Position numbers and translations under genes: made by a program. From NCBI RefSeq assembly GCF_964355755.1, contig NC_092679.1, positions 16,236,932 through 16,300,931 on the forward strand: 64,000 bases of DNA, written 5' to 3'. Below the pieces are notes generated by a model, which was given only the letters and a program-made list of their open reading frames with translations, made no database searches and was not told the origin of the DNA. This document shows positions 47,401-59,559 of the stretch, in pieces (the first letter of the stretch is position 1; each line of letters starts with the position of its first letter). This DNA comes from Antedon mediterranea (Eukaryota; Echinodermata; Crinoidea; Comatulida; Antedonidae).

Positions 47401-50400
47401 AATTAAATGAAGTAAGTACGTCATACGACAAGAAAATTATGATTAAAATTGACTTGTTTATTTAATGTATATTTATTCAAGCGAGATTGTCATCCTCACA
47501 CACATATCTCCTATTTTATATAACCTCCATTGGCTACCTATTGACTCTCGTATAAAATATAAAATCCTTTTACTAACATTTAAAGCGCTACTTCTTAAAC
47601 AACCTACTTATATCCTTGATCTTCTTCCCACCTACACCCCTCTTGGACAAAGGTCTTTTATGTTCTCTGCTGCTTCTCTTTGGAATTCTCTCCCTCGTCA
47701 TTTTACTCATTCAACTTCTATTGCTATTTTTTTTAAAGAACTTAAAACGCATCTTTTTAACATCCAATATAAACGCCTTTGATTTTTACTTCGGTTTAGT
47801 TGATTCTGGCGCTATACAAATACCTAAATTATTATTATTATTATTATTGTTATTATTATTGTTATTATTATTATTATTATTACTACGAATCTTTGATTGA
47901 ATGAGTGTTTGAATGGAATGGGTCCATTAATTGGAGGTGGTATGTTGGAGGGGTCAGTTAATTGGATGTGGTATGTCGGAGGGGTCAGTTAATTGAAGGG
48001 GTCTATTGATTGAAGGAGGCTGTTGGATGGGTCTGTTTACTGGATTGGTCTTTTATATGAGGGGGAATGTTAATTGAAAGGGTCTATCAAACCAAGGGTA
48101 TGTCAATTGGAGGGGTCTGTTAATTAAAAAGGAGGGTTTTAATTTAAATATTGTTTAATTTTAAATTTAATCATTTTAAAACTGTTGTTTCAGATAAAAA
48201 AGTAAAAAATCATTATGTTATGGACATTTGCAATTGACGTCAATGGAATATTTTAGTCCCACATTTAATAGCATGAATTACAAATTGTAAAATCATTTTA
48301 TTTTTTAAAAGAAAAATATAATAACATCTTAATCTTAATCAATAAACTTGATATATTATTCTATTAAAATAAACACTCTGCAGTAAAAATAGAAAAGGTA
48401 AAATTTATGAGTGATTGTTGTTTGTTTTAACGGAGGAAAACATTTGGATAAAGCTGTAATTACATAGATGGCGTCAGTATAAACGCTTTAAAGGAAAAGC
48501 GTCTTAAAATGAAGAAAACTAAAAATAACAGTAATTTTGATCAGTTTGTTGGTGGTGTTAGTTCTGTCTACACTATCAAACTTTACGTGACAAAAATAAT
48601 GTGATGTGCCCATATATAGACATGGTGATGACATATCACTACCATATTTGGGCATATCACTACCATATTAAGCACATCATCAGTTTAATAGTGTATACAG
48701 AGCTTAAGATGTTCTCCTAAATCCTTCTTCTTAATTTCACTCAAAAAAGAAGAGGCAAAATTAATGAAATTATTAACCTGCTTATTAGGTAATCTCTATA
48801 ATAATAATTCACTAATAAAGTCAATAACCTTTAATGGAATATAAAACGACTGTAGTACATGACAACGGACATAGACCTATGTAATTTGTTTTCCAATGGT
48901 ATTGAGATGTATTGTCCTCCAAAAACGTGAAAATTAAATAAAAATCAGACTTTGAATAGATTATTTTGTATATTTTTAATCAAGTTAATCACTTTTGTAG
49001 AAAAAAAAATAAAAAAAATAATGTTTTCACTTATAAAATGACAAGATAAATGGTTAATTCCAGCCAATTTGACTATTTTTTGCTTTAAAATACATTTTTT
49101 TAAGTAAATACATTTTGTTTTCGATCCACTATTTGCTCAAAGTGGATAACTATTAGGTAACATTAAAATGGCATATTAAAAAAAAAAATTGTAAGAATTA
49201 TTTTTTTCAGGGGGACAATACATCTTTAATCTCATTGGAAAAATAAAAAAGGAAATAAATTGGAAGTAAAAAGGCCACAGAGTTTTGCATACATTTAATA
49301 GAATTTATCTACGGTCTTATTTAAGAATCTCTAATGAACCAAACAATATTAGTGAAATGATTGAATAATGTTCTAAAGTGGCCGATAATAGAACTCTAGA
49401 AATGTATAAATCGTTTTGAAATTACATACGTATTAAAGTAGACCTACTATTACATTATTATTTCTTTATCTGATACTCTATATGTAAATTTAAAGCAACC
49501 GAAAATGTGCGGAATTAATATAACACTCATTATGTACTATTCTAGAGATACAATTTTTTCCCTTTTTCTTTGTAAAGGAACTATTCAATTTACCTGTCAA
49601 TGGCTGAATTTCATCATCAATCTTTAGTAATATACAGATATGAACATAAAAAGGTGAAGCTATCAATAGAAATTACAATTTGAATATTAGTCTCTTATGA
49701 GTAATGATTTAATTAAGAACCTTAGAAAACATATAATTTATTTATTTAATATAACATGTTAAACCGAACAACCATAACGTTGAAATTATGGAGAATTACT
49801 CTATGAAAATCAAAAGCGCTATAATAGATAATATAGTAGACACAGTTGTACTGTATTGTAAATAAAATATTCATTTTAATAGATAGAATATTTTGTATGC
49901 TATAATTATAAAATTAAATTAACACAAATGTGGTAGGCTTTGATTAAATTTGATTTAAATTGATTGATATTTGATCAAATAATCATAGAGATTGTTTTAT
50001 TGACCACTGTGTTAAGAAAATAAACAATGATGATTGTACGTTGTGGCATGTCTATGTGAGAGCGTGATTGGTGGATTAGCCCATTATTTTTAAACGTTAT
50101 AGCGGTGCGGAGTGGGCGTTTTAAGCATTGCCCCATGGATCCCCTGAAATGAAAGATGTTAAAAATCGATTAAAATGCAAAATTCCATTTGATCATGAAT
50201 GATATGTAATACTGCTATATTTCCAAACTTCATTAAAATATGGAATATTACATAACAAGTAATCTATATTAAATAACAAGATATTGGATATATACAAAAT
50301 ATATATTACATATTTATTAGGAAATATAATATCACAAGTAGGGTGTAAATATTAAATTTTTTAAACTGATTTATCAGTCAACATTTTCATAAAATTCTTT

Positions 50401-53245
50401 TGAAAATAATATTGATTTTAGTATATTAATACTATTTCATATTGACTTTAGGAATCCATTTGACTTTTTATTGCTTATTGAGCCCATTTTGTCAGTTATT
50501 GTCATTTTGGAATTGTAAAATCAATAACTGTATGATCTATCATACATCGTAAAAGTACAACACTACTGTATTAGTATCATGGTGGTTTTGGCTACAAGGC
50601 TTGTCAGTTTTTTAAGTAATTTTTCTATCATAATAAATAGATTTTAAATTAAATGAATACAAAGACATAGAAATTAAGATAGATCTCTTGATATGAAAGT
50701 AGTGCAAAGAGCAAGGTGTCCCCTTTGTTGTAGTGTAGGTGTAGATGGCAATTTTGCTTTAATGTTTCTAAAACAGATACATTTTTGCATACCTGGCGTG
50801 TCATAACTTTAATGTTTCAGAAAAGAGAAACATTTTGGCACATCTTCCGTGTCATAACTTTAATGTTTTTGAAAACAGAAACATTTTGGTATACCTGGCA
50901 TGTCATAACTTTAATGTTTGAGATTTACCAATCTTCTGACCCCTAAAAAGTTTCTTTTGCCTTATTTTGACAAAATGTCCCAGCATCTGGGTTGAAACAT
51001 CCATGATTCATTGACATACCCCAAAAGAGATTGGTGAAAAACAAAAAGGTCAAAGTTTATCATAGAGAGCATTCAAATATTTTACAGAAGCGCTTAGCCA
51101 ACATTATCAAGTTCTTAGCGGCATTTGCTTTAATTCCGCTTCTGAGATTATTCACCTAACGATGTTTTGATTGAATTTGAAGTTTAATTATGTGCTGTGT
51201 TTTTGTATACATGATCTGAATTTTAATGGATGAAATGTAATTAGAATTTTAAATAATTCTATTTGCCGATAAATCTCTAAGGTAGTCAGATTTATCTGGG
51301 TTTTTCTTTAAAAAAAACATGTCTTATCATAATTAAATCAAATCATTTTCATTGTTTGAAATAATAAATAAAATGTACAAAGGTCACGTTCAGCAGCTTA
51401 CACTGAACATTGCAAGGAACATTGCAAGAAACATAAAAACAAGACGTAACAAAAATAGTATATACTTTGCTAAAAAGACATTAACATTTAACATTCACAA
51501 TGGAATAAAATTTTCCTCTAAAGTATAATTCTGAATTCAGATTAAATTCTACAATTTGTGATACAGATAAACAGCACCCTCTACTGTAATTATTATGGTT
51601 GACCTAGCACTGAGTATGACAATGAAATCTGAACCACTCTCCGAATCAATGACTTGTTGGTAATAAAAAAATAACATGACAAAGGGCCTATTCAGAACAG
51701 TTATAGTACTATGGTGATAAATATCATAGGTACACATTGATACTATCCTATAACAAGTTAGAAGAATATTCTAGTAACAGTAAACAACCTCTTCATTTAC
51801 TGTTCTGAGACATTATTAAAGGTTATATAGCAATGACAACATGTTTTTGTTGACAAATGTTCACCATCTTCAACAATAAATTATGACAGTGTGTCAAAAT
51901 ACTGATTAAAATAACTTTTTTAATTGTTAAAAAATGGTTTTCAACAGCATGCATCAGCAAGTAATCAAATTACGAAGGAAGGTTGATCATTTTCGTTCAG
52001 TGTAAAGAAAATCGAGAAAAGTCCAAATGCCCATAATATAATACTATACAATACTATAATATACTATATATAAGATTTATTTAGTGAAGCCACCTGGAAT
52101 CTAATGTTCTGAATCTGATCGGTCAAAGTAGGTGATTGTAAAGTTAGTATGTAACTTAGATTTAAAACATGCTAAATTGGAAAAAAAATACACTGTAGTA
52201 GGATTTTTTTGTTAATAACAAAAAAATTTATAACAAAAAAATCATTTTCTTATGGCTTTATGCAAAAGGAAAAACATTATTATTTAATAGGCTAGTTAAG
52301 CACTGCTACCTCATCTCTAGTTCAAAAAGGCATTTAGGGGAAATGGGGTTTGTTCTGGCTACAGGCCCAAATGTCCCCCCGCCCCCCCCCCCCCCAAAAA
52401 AACCTAAACGACTTGTTTACACAGGATAAACAACGTTTTTTTATGTTCAAACCAAATGAAAAATTGATGTTGGAATTAGAATAGTACGACATATCTGGAA
52501 CTAATATTGGACATCGCAGTATGGCAACAACTCAAACATATACAAGGCCGTAGCGAGAGGTTAAAAACAGACAAGGCAAAGATACTTTAAATACAATTAT
52601 TAATAATATAAAATATGACAATCTGTGCTGCCAATTAGGGTGGGTGATGAAAATTGAAAATTTCAGACGAGGTGAGCACCTTGTCTGCCTCATGCTGGCT
52701 ACAACCCTGATATAATTCTTTTCTTTGTAAAATGCAGTAGAATGGTTTGTACTAGGGTTGTTTCATGAATACAAGCGGAATAGAGGACATTGTCGATTGA
52801 CACAGACAATAATATATAAAACATTGCGATATTATTACATATTTCTATTACCATTTTAATAACTTTCTATTTGAAACTTCTCATCTTATAAAGCCCATGG
52901 CACATATAAGATTGTATAGCATAACATCCTAACATTCATCTTGATTTTGATACAATACTCAAAATCAAAATATGGACCACCATTATGGCAAGAAATACAA
53001 TACATATTTAATCATCTTCAAGTATTATTCTTTACTACCCTAACAAAAAATACCTTTTATTATATTTTTTTATGTATAATAAATAGATTTGCTTACTTGT
53101 CGTGCTCGATCCGGTGACGTAACATTTTCTGCTCCAGTTTTCGCTCCAAGTTGAGGTGATTCTTTTATCTTTTCAATAAAAAATGTCGAGACGTTGTTTA
53201 TGGCTTCTTCTGTACCAGTAATTAACGTGACTCGTTCAGTTGTAC
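40317..53245 (-). CDS. NOVA: NOVA KH-domain splicing regulator, partial (C-terminal two exons)
   Basis: Two coding exons, 53245-53097 and 41465-40317, join in phase 0 (RARQ|AKVVVPNS). Upstream exons lie past the window. The first supplies the end of KH1 (GTTERVTLITGTEEAIN). The second supplies KH2 with loop GKGG, a 220-residue Ala/Pro/Ser/His-rich linker, and KH3 with ILGKGGKTLVEF and TRNRKVTITG. This is the NOVA order: KH1, KH2, long linker, KH3 near the C-terminus. NOVA proteins are nuclear, neuron-enriched regulators of alternative splicing that bind YCAY clusters. The block QEDPQSGSCNNLSYA followed by NPTGSP is near-identical to other NOVA proteins and separates it from PCBP and hnRNP K. 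Both visible GxxG loops are intact, so it should be functional. Confidence 0.96.
42072..42692. repeat. 15-bp minisatellite inside a dispersed element
   Basis: Flanks acagtagaaccatattaatc...ttttgggacc (left) and gtccactgaataggtgtccc (right) belong to a dispersed 'gggacac' family. Between them, 42190-42660 is about 31 copies of the 15 bp unit CCCTAAAAAGGTGTA, with variants such as AAAGTATA. The period is a multiple of 3, so long frames of (YPKKV)n and its shadows appear on both strands; these are not genes. Confidence 0.93.
42960..43110. repeat. (GAAT)n-like simple repeat
   Basis: Degenerate gaatgaatgaac/aaataaataa tetranucleotide stretch in the NOVA intron. Confidence 0.6.
43435..43770. other. 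GC-richer block in NOVA intron
   Basis: Stands out from AT-rich flanks. It starts with an inverted pair CCGTGC/GCACGG (about 43461-43476). The 60-codon plus-strand frame has no known domain, and no minus-strand NOVA-like exon is seen. A conserved non-coding element or an unrecognised repeat are both possible. Confidence 0.3.
44105..44265 (+). mobile_element. tRNA-derived SINE, family B, copy 2
   Basis: tggtctaatggttaggacat, the gcagaaggttccgggttcaa B-box region and the body tcatctttgtcgtttcaaa match 25428-25650. The acceptor stem is degraded. Confidence 0.72.
44330..45365 (-). mobile_element. 5'-truncated CR1/Jockey-type LINE with intact RT C-terminal frame
   Basis: A minus-strand frame of 277 codons (45359-44526) begins just before the RT catalytic box: SESLLFADDLKLFK. 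It continues through WGIKLNANKCKYL, DLGIFIDSKLNFCSHINHVL, the thumb-type LLSLYKSIIRPHLEYCS and a conserved C-terminal region, without interruption. The N-terminal RT palm, the endonuclease and any ORF1 are absent. In the element's frame a TGA sits directly upstream, which fits 5' truncation at about 45360. The 3' UTR ends in a (TAAAA)n tail at about 44368-44335. It lies in a NOVA intron, same strand. The unbroken frame suggests a fairly recent insertion. Confidence 0.9.
45905..46061. mobile_element. TA-MITE family copy 4
   Basis: TIRs AAGGTCTGTCTACACTA and TAGTGTAGACAGAGCCT are flanked by TA on both sides (45903-45904 and 46062-46063, within a base). Internal tandem ctaatatggtagtgatatg. Confidence 0.82.
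46500..46812 (-). mobile_element. tRNA-derived SINE, family A, copy 2
   Basis: Reverse-complement copy of 12659-12985. It shares tggacctacggtttatagtc, ccggggtaaccccct and gactggtctcccagagggcc. The head with the B box is at about 46735-46812. Confidence 0.85.
47498..47886 (+). mobile_element. L2/CR1-like LINE 3' end (RT C-terminal fragment)
   Basis: The frame ends at 47782 and reads ISPILYNLHWLPIDSRIKYK, then ILLLTFKAL and SAASLWNSLPRHF, ending FFKELKTHLF. HWLP...RI.YKI.LLT.KAL and LWNSLP...F...LKTHLF are L2/CR1 signatures. The 3' UTR has ggcgctatacaaat followed by an (ATT)n tail (47827-47884). The overlapping Leu-rich frame is a shadow of the tail. It is opposite in strand to NOVA. Confidence 0.88.
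47905..48140. repeat. Degenerate tandem of ggaggggtctgttaattg type
   Basis: About eight loose copies of a 20-36 bp unit containing gaggggtc and ttaattg. It directly follows the LINE tail. Confidence 0.65.
48561..48704. mobile_element. TA-MITE family copy 5
   Basis: TIRs GTTCTGTCTACACTATCAAA and aatagtgtatacagagct. The interior has catatttgggcatatcacta repeats in the orientation opposite to copy 4. Confidence 0.8.
50752..50925. repeat. Three-copy tandem repeat, about 57 bp
   Basis: taactttaatgtttcagaaa followed by agaaacattttggcatacct and gtgtca recurs three times with moderate divergence. Confidence 0.75.
52541..52712. mobile_element. Possible MITE with ggccgtagc termini
   Basis: The left end caaggccgtagcgagagg is roughly the inverse of the right end ctcatgctggctacaaccct. 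The interior is short and non-coding. A poly(C) run (52375-52395) lies upstream. Confidence 0.45.
53097..53245 (-). CDS. NOVA: NOVA internal exon: C-terminal half of KH1 and KH1-KH2 spacer
   Basis: 149 nt, acceptor tttag, donor gtaagc, entering in phase 1. Encodes GTTERVTLITGTEEAINNVS, FFIEKIKESP, then a spacer ending VTSPDRARQ. TTERV.LI.GT is the third strand and last helix of NOVA KH1. It is too short to appear as a long ORF and was found by homology. Confidence 0.95.
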
Positions 53246-53764
53246 CTAAAGAAGAAAGAGAATTAAATCAGGGATGACAGTTGACTGATAAAACCAAGTT
53301 AATAAGTATTAACTGTATTCTTATGTTTATTGCAATGGAAATTGGAAAGTATCGTATTTACAATCTACCGACTACTTATTGCAAATCTTAACAAAAACAA
53401 AACATTTTTGGCGCTATATTCTATGCAACAATAATTTTTTTTAAATACACAAAAAAGATACATTTTAATTTAAATAACACTAAACAAGAAATATTTCTTT
53501 TTGATTGAACAGTTTTTTATACATAGTGTTTTGAAGATGGGGATTATGATTGGATTCAGTTTTCCTTCTGCAAGAAACCAGAGCTTTTTTGGGTGGGTGT
53601 TGAAATTGGGCTAGATAGAACGCCTTAAAATAAGCATGTGGGTGGATGAAAGGCTTTGAAAGTGAGTGTCAGTACAATTACACTTATACACAGTAGGAGA
53701 CTACTACCACCTTTGCTTTAGATCAAGGCAATCTAACAGCAGAATGCTACTCTAAGTTCAGGAG

Positions 53765-53952
53765 AGCAAATGGTTTATCTGTGGCTGCAACATGATCAGT
53801 TCCATGCCCCTTAACGCTGTGGAGTATATGTACAAACAGTAGTACAGTACTTTAGGTATTTGTTGCAGTCAGACATAATATCAAACGACTGTTACAAGTT
53901 CCTATCTTGACCAGGCGAGCTCAGTGTCCTGTTGTTGGATTGCCTTGCCTTT
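53765..53952 (+). repeat. Dispersed repeat family D, copy 1
   Basis: Shares ggtttatctgtggc, gatcagttccatgc, agtacagtact, gcagtcagacata, agttcctatcttg and gagctcagtgt, in the same order and strand, with 62808-63000. Origin unknown. Confidence 0.7.
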
Positions 53953-54724
53953 ATAATGCATGTAATTAGGCCGGTTTCAAAGTTCAATATATGTATTCAA
54001 TAATTAATACTTTTAAAAAGAACTCGATTCTTATTATATCACTAAAAATCTGCCATAAACAAAAGGATGCTATTTTTAGAAGATTCTAATAATGGTACAC
54101 TATTGTAAAACCTGTTGCATAAATTGTGAGTTTGAAAAATCAATAACTGTCAAGTAAATGACATTACAGAGATTTTAATGAAAGCTAGGCTGACAAACAA
54201 GTGCTTTCAATGGTGTACCACATACTGGTAATGTCTTCAATACCTTTGTCTTCGAGACTGAACAGATGAGTAATGCTAGGCTTAAGAGTTGTTGAATTAT
54301 CATCAATAAATGGAATAGGACTATAACATAAGTAACTCACAACTGATGGTTATTGAATAAATGTTGATTGATTATAGTTGAAATATATTCAACATTTACT
54401 AAAATATATTTTACTGTAGGCCATGTTCAGACTGAGGCATGGTGTAAAATAATTGATCAGATTACAATCTAGGGTGTTACTGTTACTGTTCAGACTAACA
54501 ATTCAACTTTCCCAACATCTGGTGTTTAATAAAAGCAAAAGTTAAGCGATAATAACGCATCAGTCTTTTGATTGGAGTCGCCCTAATCACATCTCTGCTT
54601 GGGTTATGAATTCCTGATGCGATACGTAACTGTCTTATTCTAGCTCAAACAGAAAACTATGTTCACTGACTGCATATGTAACGCGAACGTTAAGGTTGAC
54701 GTGAGACTAAATCCGTTTTGGTAA

Positions 54725-54917
54725 TACAGTTGACTTTTCCAATACCGGACACTGTTGGGCTTGTCAAATATGTCTGTATATAAATATAAATTTCGGAAAG
54801 TTTGGTATTCGGAAATGTGTTTTTACTGGTACAAATGAATTAGGGACTTAAGTCTGGTATTAGGAGATTTTTCCGGGTTTTTAGAGAGTCCAGTATTGGG
54901 AGAGTTGACTGTACTGT
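54725..54917. mobile_element. MITE with ACAGTTGACT termini
   Basis: Left end ACAGTTGACTTTTCCAATAC; right end AGTATTGGGAGAGTTGACTG followed by TACTGT. The termini are inverted and the interior is short and non-coding. Confidence 0.65.
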
Positions 54918-56630
54918 AACAATGCGCAATGTACTGTACAGTACATCGTGTAGAGTTGGGAAAAGGATTAACTCTGTTCTACAAAATACAAACCATGTAA
55001 TAAGATGCCTAAACCCATAGGTTTATCTACATTTTGCAAACATGAGATTAAAAAAATACTGTTGAATATCATTTAATTAAATGAATAATATCATGGTAAT
55101 TTACATACACCTGCGGCAAATTTCATCACTTTCGCATGATTGAAATCGACAAAGAATTTATACAAAACTTGCGCGGCAGTTAAAAATGTACAGACTTTTT
55201 ACTAATGGATTCCATAAATGTTTCAAATTAAAATTGATAAAAACTATCTAGCACCACGACAGATTTCTACTTGCATTGCATGACAATATTCTTAAAATTA
55301 GTAAAATTACATCTACTAATTCAACATTCAAAGGAACGTTCTATTAATAAGATCTTGGAATTAATTCTTTAGCTTTTAATCTTGTTTGAGATCAAAGTAT
55401 TTGATGCCTACAAAAGTTCTTTTATAATTGACACTAAAGGCTAAAAGTCATCCATTTCACAAAGAAAAGAAACAGAATTTAAGTATTTGTTATATACTTT
55501 TCGAATTTCGTGCTTGATTGGTTTTCTTCAATGGTAAAAAGACCCACCAGTATCCTAACTTTTAGTTAATATAAAAATTCCACATTAAACTTCACTACAC
55601 ACGATGAACTGCTAAAAAGCAATGAAAGTGCATTGACCATATGTAATTGAATTAATCACAAATCTGATTGCCAGGTATAACCAAGAATAAGTATGTTTCA
55701 CGATTTGACAGTTAATTTTCAAACACTGACTTAGCTTGTCATGGCCATTAATTCATCTATGAAAAATTAATGACCCTAAAATAATTATTAACACATCAAA
55801 TTGAGCAACAAAATGACAAAATAATAACATACAAAGCATAATGAAATGTTAATAAAGCTAAAATACGCAACTGTTTAAAACAGTGTTGTTGTTTAGTCAA
55901 CTACAGTGAATAAACTGAAAATAGCCTATTCTACTCTCTGCTAACTGCTAAACATCCCTTCTTTATAATGGAATGATCCATGTATCATTAGGTGTATCTT
56001 TTAAAATCATTATTTAATATCTCATAAATTTTATACTGAAGTAAATGTAAAGATCTTGTTCTTTACAAAATCAAACAAACGGCATATTTTAGTGACAATA
56101 TATTATCCCGACTACAGTATCTAGTTAAAAAATAAACAAGTGGCGAGTCGTTCTTCAAAGTTCAAACATATAAAAAAAAAAGAATTGATACTAAAGATTT
56201 ATGATAGAGGTAAAATAAATCAAAAATTCTGTTCCCGTATTAAATGAAATTAGTGACTACAGCAATAGTATAAATGCCTAGAAATGTTAATGATTAATTA
56301 CGGTTTCTTTATACCACTTAATTGCCTTCAGAATATAATGAAGATGCACTAGTTATTTAAACACAAACGATGCGATGACTGATTTATAATGAAATAAGAT
56401 ATTGATGAACATGTAGATGAAAAAAACCATAAAGCACCCTCCCAATTGTTTACAGTTTCATAGCCCATGTCATGAATTTCGATGTGTAGTATAATAAAAA
56501 TTATGCTTCTTGGTTTAGGAAACACAAGAATACACGACAACAGGCTGTTTATATGAAGGCATAGGCAAACTACGATTACCCTCACCTTCCACCACCATGG
56601 TAGCAATCATTTTTCTAAAAGCTGGGCTTA

Positions 56631-56719
56631 AACTCTGTCAAACTTTTTTTGACAAAAAAATGTGATGTGCCCATTTGAACATGATGTCATATCACTACCA
56701 TATTTTGTAGAGAGAGCTT
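56631..56719. mobile_element. TA-MITE family copy 6 (short)
   Basis: AACTCTGTCAAACTTTTT opposes tagagagagctt. TA flanks both ends (56629-56630 and 56720-56721). Internal gtgatgtgcccat and catatcactaccatatt. Confidence 0.75.
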
Positions 56720-58064
56720 TAGAATTCACATTGGAACTGAAAATTTACCTATTCATCAGGCACTCTAAAGACAATTTCCATACCATTTCTCCCTAAATGC
56801 AAGATAAAATATTGGAGAATAGACCCGGCTGACTCTCTCTAATCAACCTCATTATCTATGTTCAATGTGTTGCCATGGTGACTGCATAGCTCTCTGATAC
56901 CACATTGCACTAATGGAAACCCATCAAGCATTAAGTAAATCACGGAATCTAAGACCAGGATTGAAACAAAGAACACAATTGAACAATAATGAATATTAGA
57001 AACCATTATAGGCACTCCACAATCAGATAAGACATATAGACACCAATAGAAAGCATATATTGATAGAAATAGACTTTCACCGTATTTACATAAATAAACG
57101 ACACAGGCGTTTACTGTTCAGGAGGGTATTTATAGGGGGAGGGGAGGAGTAATTGAGGGAGGTGTTTATTTATTGGTGTAATAATAGCATGTATAATCAA
57201 AGATATACCAAAAATACAAACAAATTAATATCTAAAAGTGATAAAATAAAAATTGTATCAAAAATGCTTGGTAAATTCTCGATCATGTCAATCAATGAAT
57301 TCTACTACAAATAGAAATGTGTTATCCGCAATATTGTGTATATATGCACGTGGCAGGACGTTTATTCAAGAGGGCGCGATAAGAAAGTGGAGTGGTGAGG
57401 GGGTGTATTTTGTTTGAAGGAATGTACATAAAAATATATTCTGACATAAATAAGTTACTGCTTTACATACATTCTATAGGTTTGCTATCGTTAAGTGACC
57501 ATCCCCTACTAAATAAATGTAGAAGGTACATTCCCCCATCCCCATCATCCTTTCCTGATCTGCAACAGTGCTGTTCAATGTATAATTTATTTTTAACATT
57601 AAACATACTTAAATAATATTTATTTTCACTGTATGAAGTTCAACCTACGAAAGAAACGGCATCTGGCGAGAACCGATAACAGAAATTACTAGTAATTAGA
57701 AAAAGTGTAAACACACTCACTCAAAAATAACATTTGCTGAGTACAGAGTTTACACAACGTGGCCTATACAAACACATATGATAAAATGTTTGACAAAAAC
57801 AGATGCCAAAGCAGTCAACATACTTTATTTATTCGTTTTTTCATTTCAGGTTTAATTACTGTCATAAATTATGCATCCCATGAGAGGTGATAATTTATTT
57901 TTTAATTATTTCTAATAAAAAGGTTAGAATGGAAAAGCAGAATGGCAGTCAAGAATTAATAATTTGATTCTAAACCGTACTGCGTTTCATAACATTTGGT
58001 TGGGTTTAGATTATAACACAAATGTATATTACTGTATACAATTTGTGGTTGGAGAAATGTCCGC

Positions 58065-58255
58065 AACCAAAGTGGGACACCTCTATTCAGGGGACACTTC
58101 TATTTAAGGGACACTCTGCATTAAGGGGACACTCTTTATTAAGAGGACACTTCCCATGTAACGATGAGGGACAATGTATGTTTTAACAATATAGCCAACC
58201 ATTAGGGAGATGCCTTGTTGGCCTCCAATGGTGTCCCCTGAATGGGAGCCAATAT
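58065..58255. repeat. Dispersed 'ggggacac' repeat, copy 4
   Basis: Has ctctattcaggggacacttc, ctgcattaaggggacactc and tgtcccctgaatgggag; same family as 6470-6662. Confidence 0.6.
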
Positions 58256-58644
58256 AAATTTATATATATGTTGTTTTTTCTTAAATTATAAACAGCCTTA
58301 ACAAAAGCAGAAATAATATATTGTAGTGTTGATTATGTATTCTGATTTTATACATTATATATTCAACTCAAACACGTATAAAAACACATTATCGACAAGG
58401 GACAATAGCAGTTTAAATCTATTCATATTTCTGTTTTATATTTATTTCTCTAGAGAAAAGGACAGAAATCTATACTTTTAGCGTGCAATACTATACCGCT
58501 AACAACTTTAGTTGAACCGTAATTGTAAAATTTATAATACTATTACAATGTAAAATGCAATTCTAAGAAATGATAAGATTTTAACATGTAAAACATTCAA
58601 AATACCATGTTAGAGGTGGATTACCAGATTCGTGTTTCCAAATG

Positions 58645-58840
58645 TACTCCACTCCCTAAAGCTCTGTTTACACTAGCAAACTAGTGTGACATGCCTTAAT
58701 ATGGTAGGGATATTCTCAAATATGGTATGACATCATCATGTTCATAGATGGGTACATCATATTTTTTTGTTTGATAGTGTAGAGAGAGCTTTAGTCTGAA
58801 ATGAGACTTAGTTTATAAGCATTCAATTGCTGCTGTTTGT
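58645..58840 (+). mobile_element. SINE fragment split by TA-MITE copy 7
   Basis: ctccactccct (58649-58657) and ctgaaatgagacttagttta (58796 on) are adjacent in the SINE at 12470-12510. The MITE at 58659-58791 sits between them, so it inserted after the SINE. Confidence 0.65.
58659..58791. mobile_element. TA-MITE family copy 7 (nested)
   Basis: TIRs AAGCTCTGTTTACACTA and TAGTGTAGAGAGAGCTT are flanked by TA duplications at 58657-58658 and 58792-58793. This copy defines the element ends best. Confidence 0.85.
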
Positions 58841-59170
58841 AAAAGAAAATGTTCAAAAAAGTTTACAAAAACCAGAAATGTTAATAGCTTGATCTTTTCA
58901 TCTGAGCGCTTCATATCACCTTGTACCGATATATATACTTTCAATATCTGACATATATTCAGCCTTTTATAATCTTCGAATTTCTCTTAAAGATAAAACA
59001 AAATGTCTACTAAAACTTATCTTGATAAATTACTTTTGATATATTAGTTAGATGTCGCATAATACAGAGGAGAAAACTCTACTGTAATTCATCATTTTTA
59101 ATATTAAAAGGTTTCTTATTGGCCGTTAATGTCAAAACCTATTGGTTTGGCTAGAAAATACAAAATAGCT

Positions 59171-59390
59171 AGGGACCATGTTTTCAAATATTCTACTGCA
59201 GTTACTGCAGTAACTGCATTTTGAAATTATTTAGCAGGTTTTAAAAAAAATATTTATATTGCTTTAAAAAAAAATGTAAATGGAAAAAAGAAAAATGTAC
59301 ATGGAAACAAGCTAAAATCATAGTTTATTGTAATAAATGTAGTTACTGCAGTAAATACAGTAACCAGATTTTGACAAGATTCCTAAAACA
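59171..59390. repeat. Hairpin repeat with CTGCAG-centred palindromes, copy 2
   Basis: Begins AGGGACCATGTTTTCA, has GCAGTTACTGCAGTAACTGC and ends gacaagattcctaaaac. Matches 38311-38541 at both ends; the middle differs. Confidence 0.65.
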
Positions 59391-59559
59391 TCTAGAGCAA
59401 CTTTTCAATCTTACATACTTTCCCATTTTAACAATATTCTTTAATTTGTCATATTGTTGACAAGTTTAGGGTTTCTATCTTTCCTTAATGATTAATATTA
59501 CTTTTCTTTAGCTACACCGATTGTGATGATACAGATACATACAGATACAGATTCATTTA

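Larger units (their letters stand above)
41466..53096 (-). other. NOVA intron between the KH1 exon and the KH2-KH3 exon
   Basis: 11.6 kb, GT at 53096 and AG at 41466. It carries two truncated LINEs, two tRNA-type SINE copies, two TA-MITEs and minisatellites (separate entries). Stretches 41466-42070, 42730-43430, 45370-45900, 46100-46490, 48145-48560, 48705-50750 and 50930-52540 are AT-rich without coding signal. I saw no cassette exon resembling the vertebrate alternative NOVA1 exon, but a short divergent one could be missed. Confidence 0.65.
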
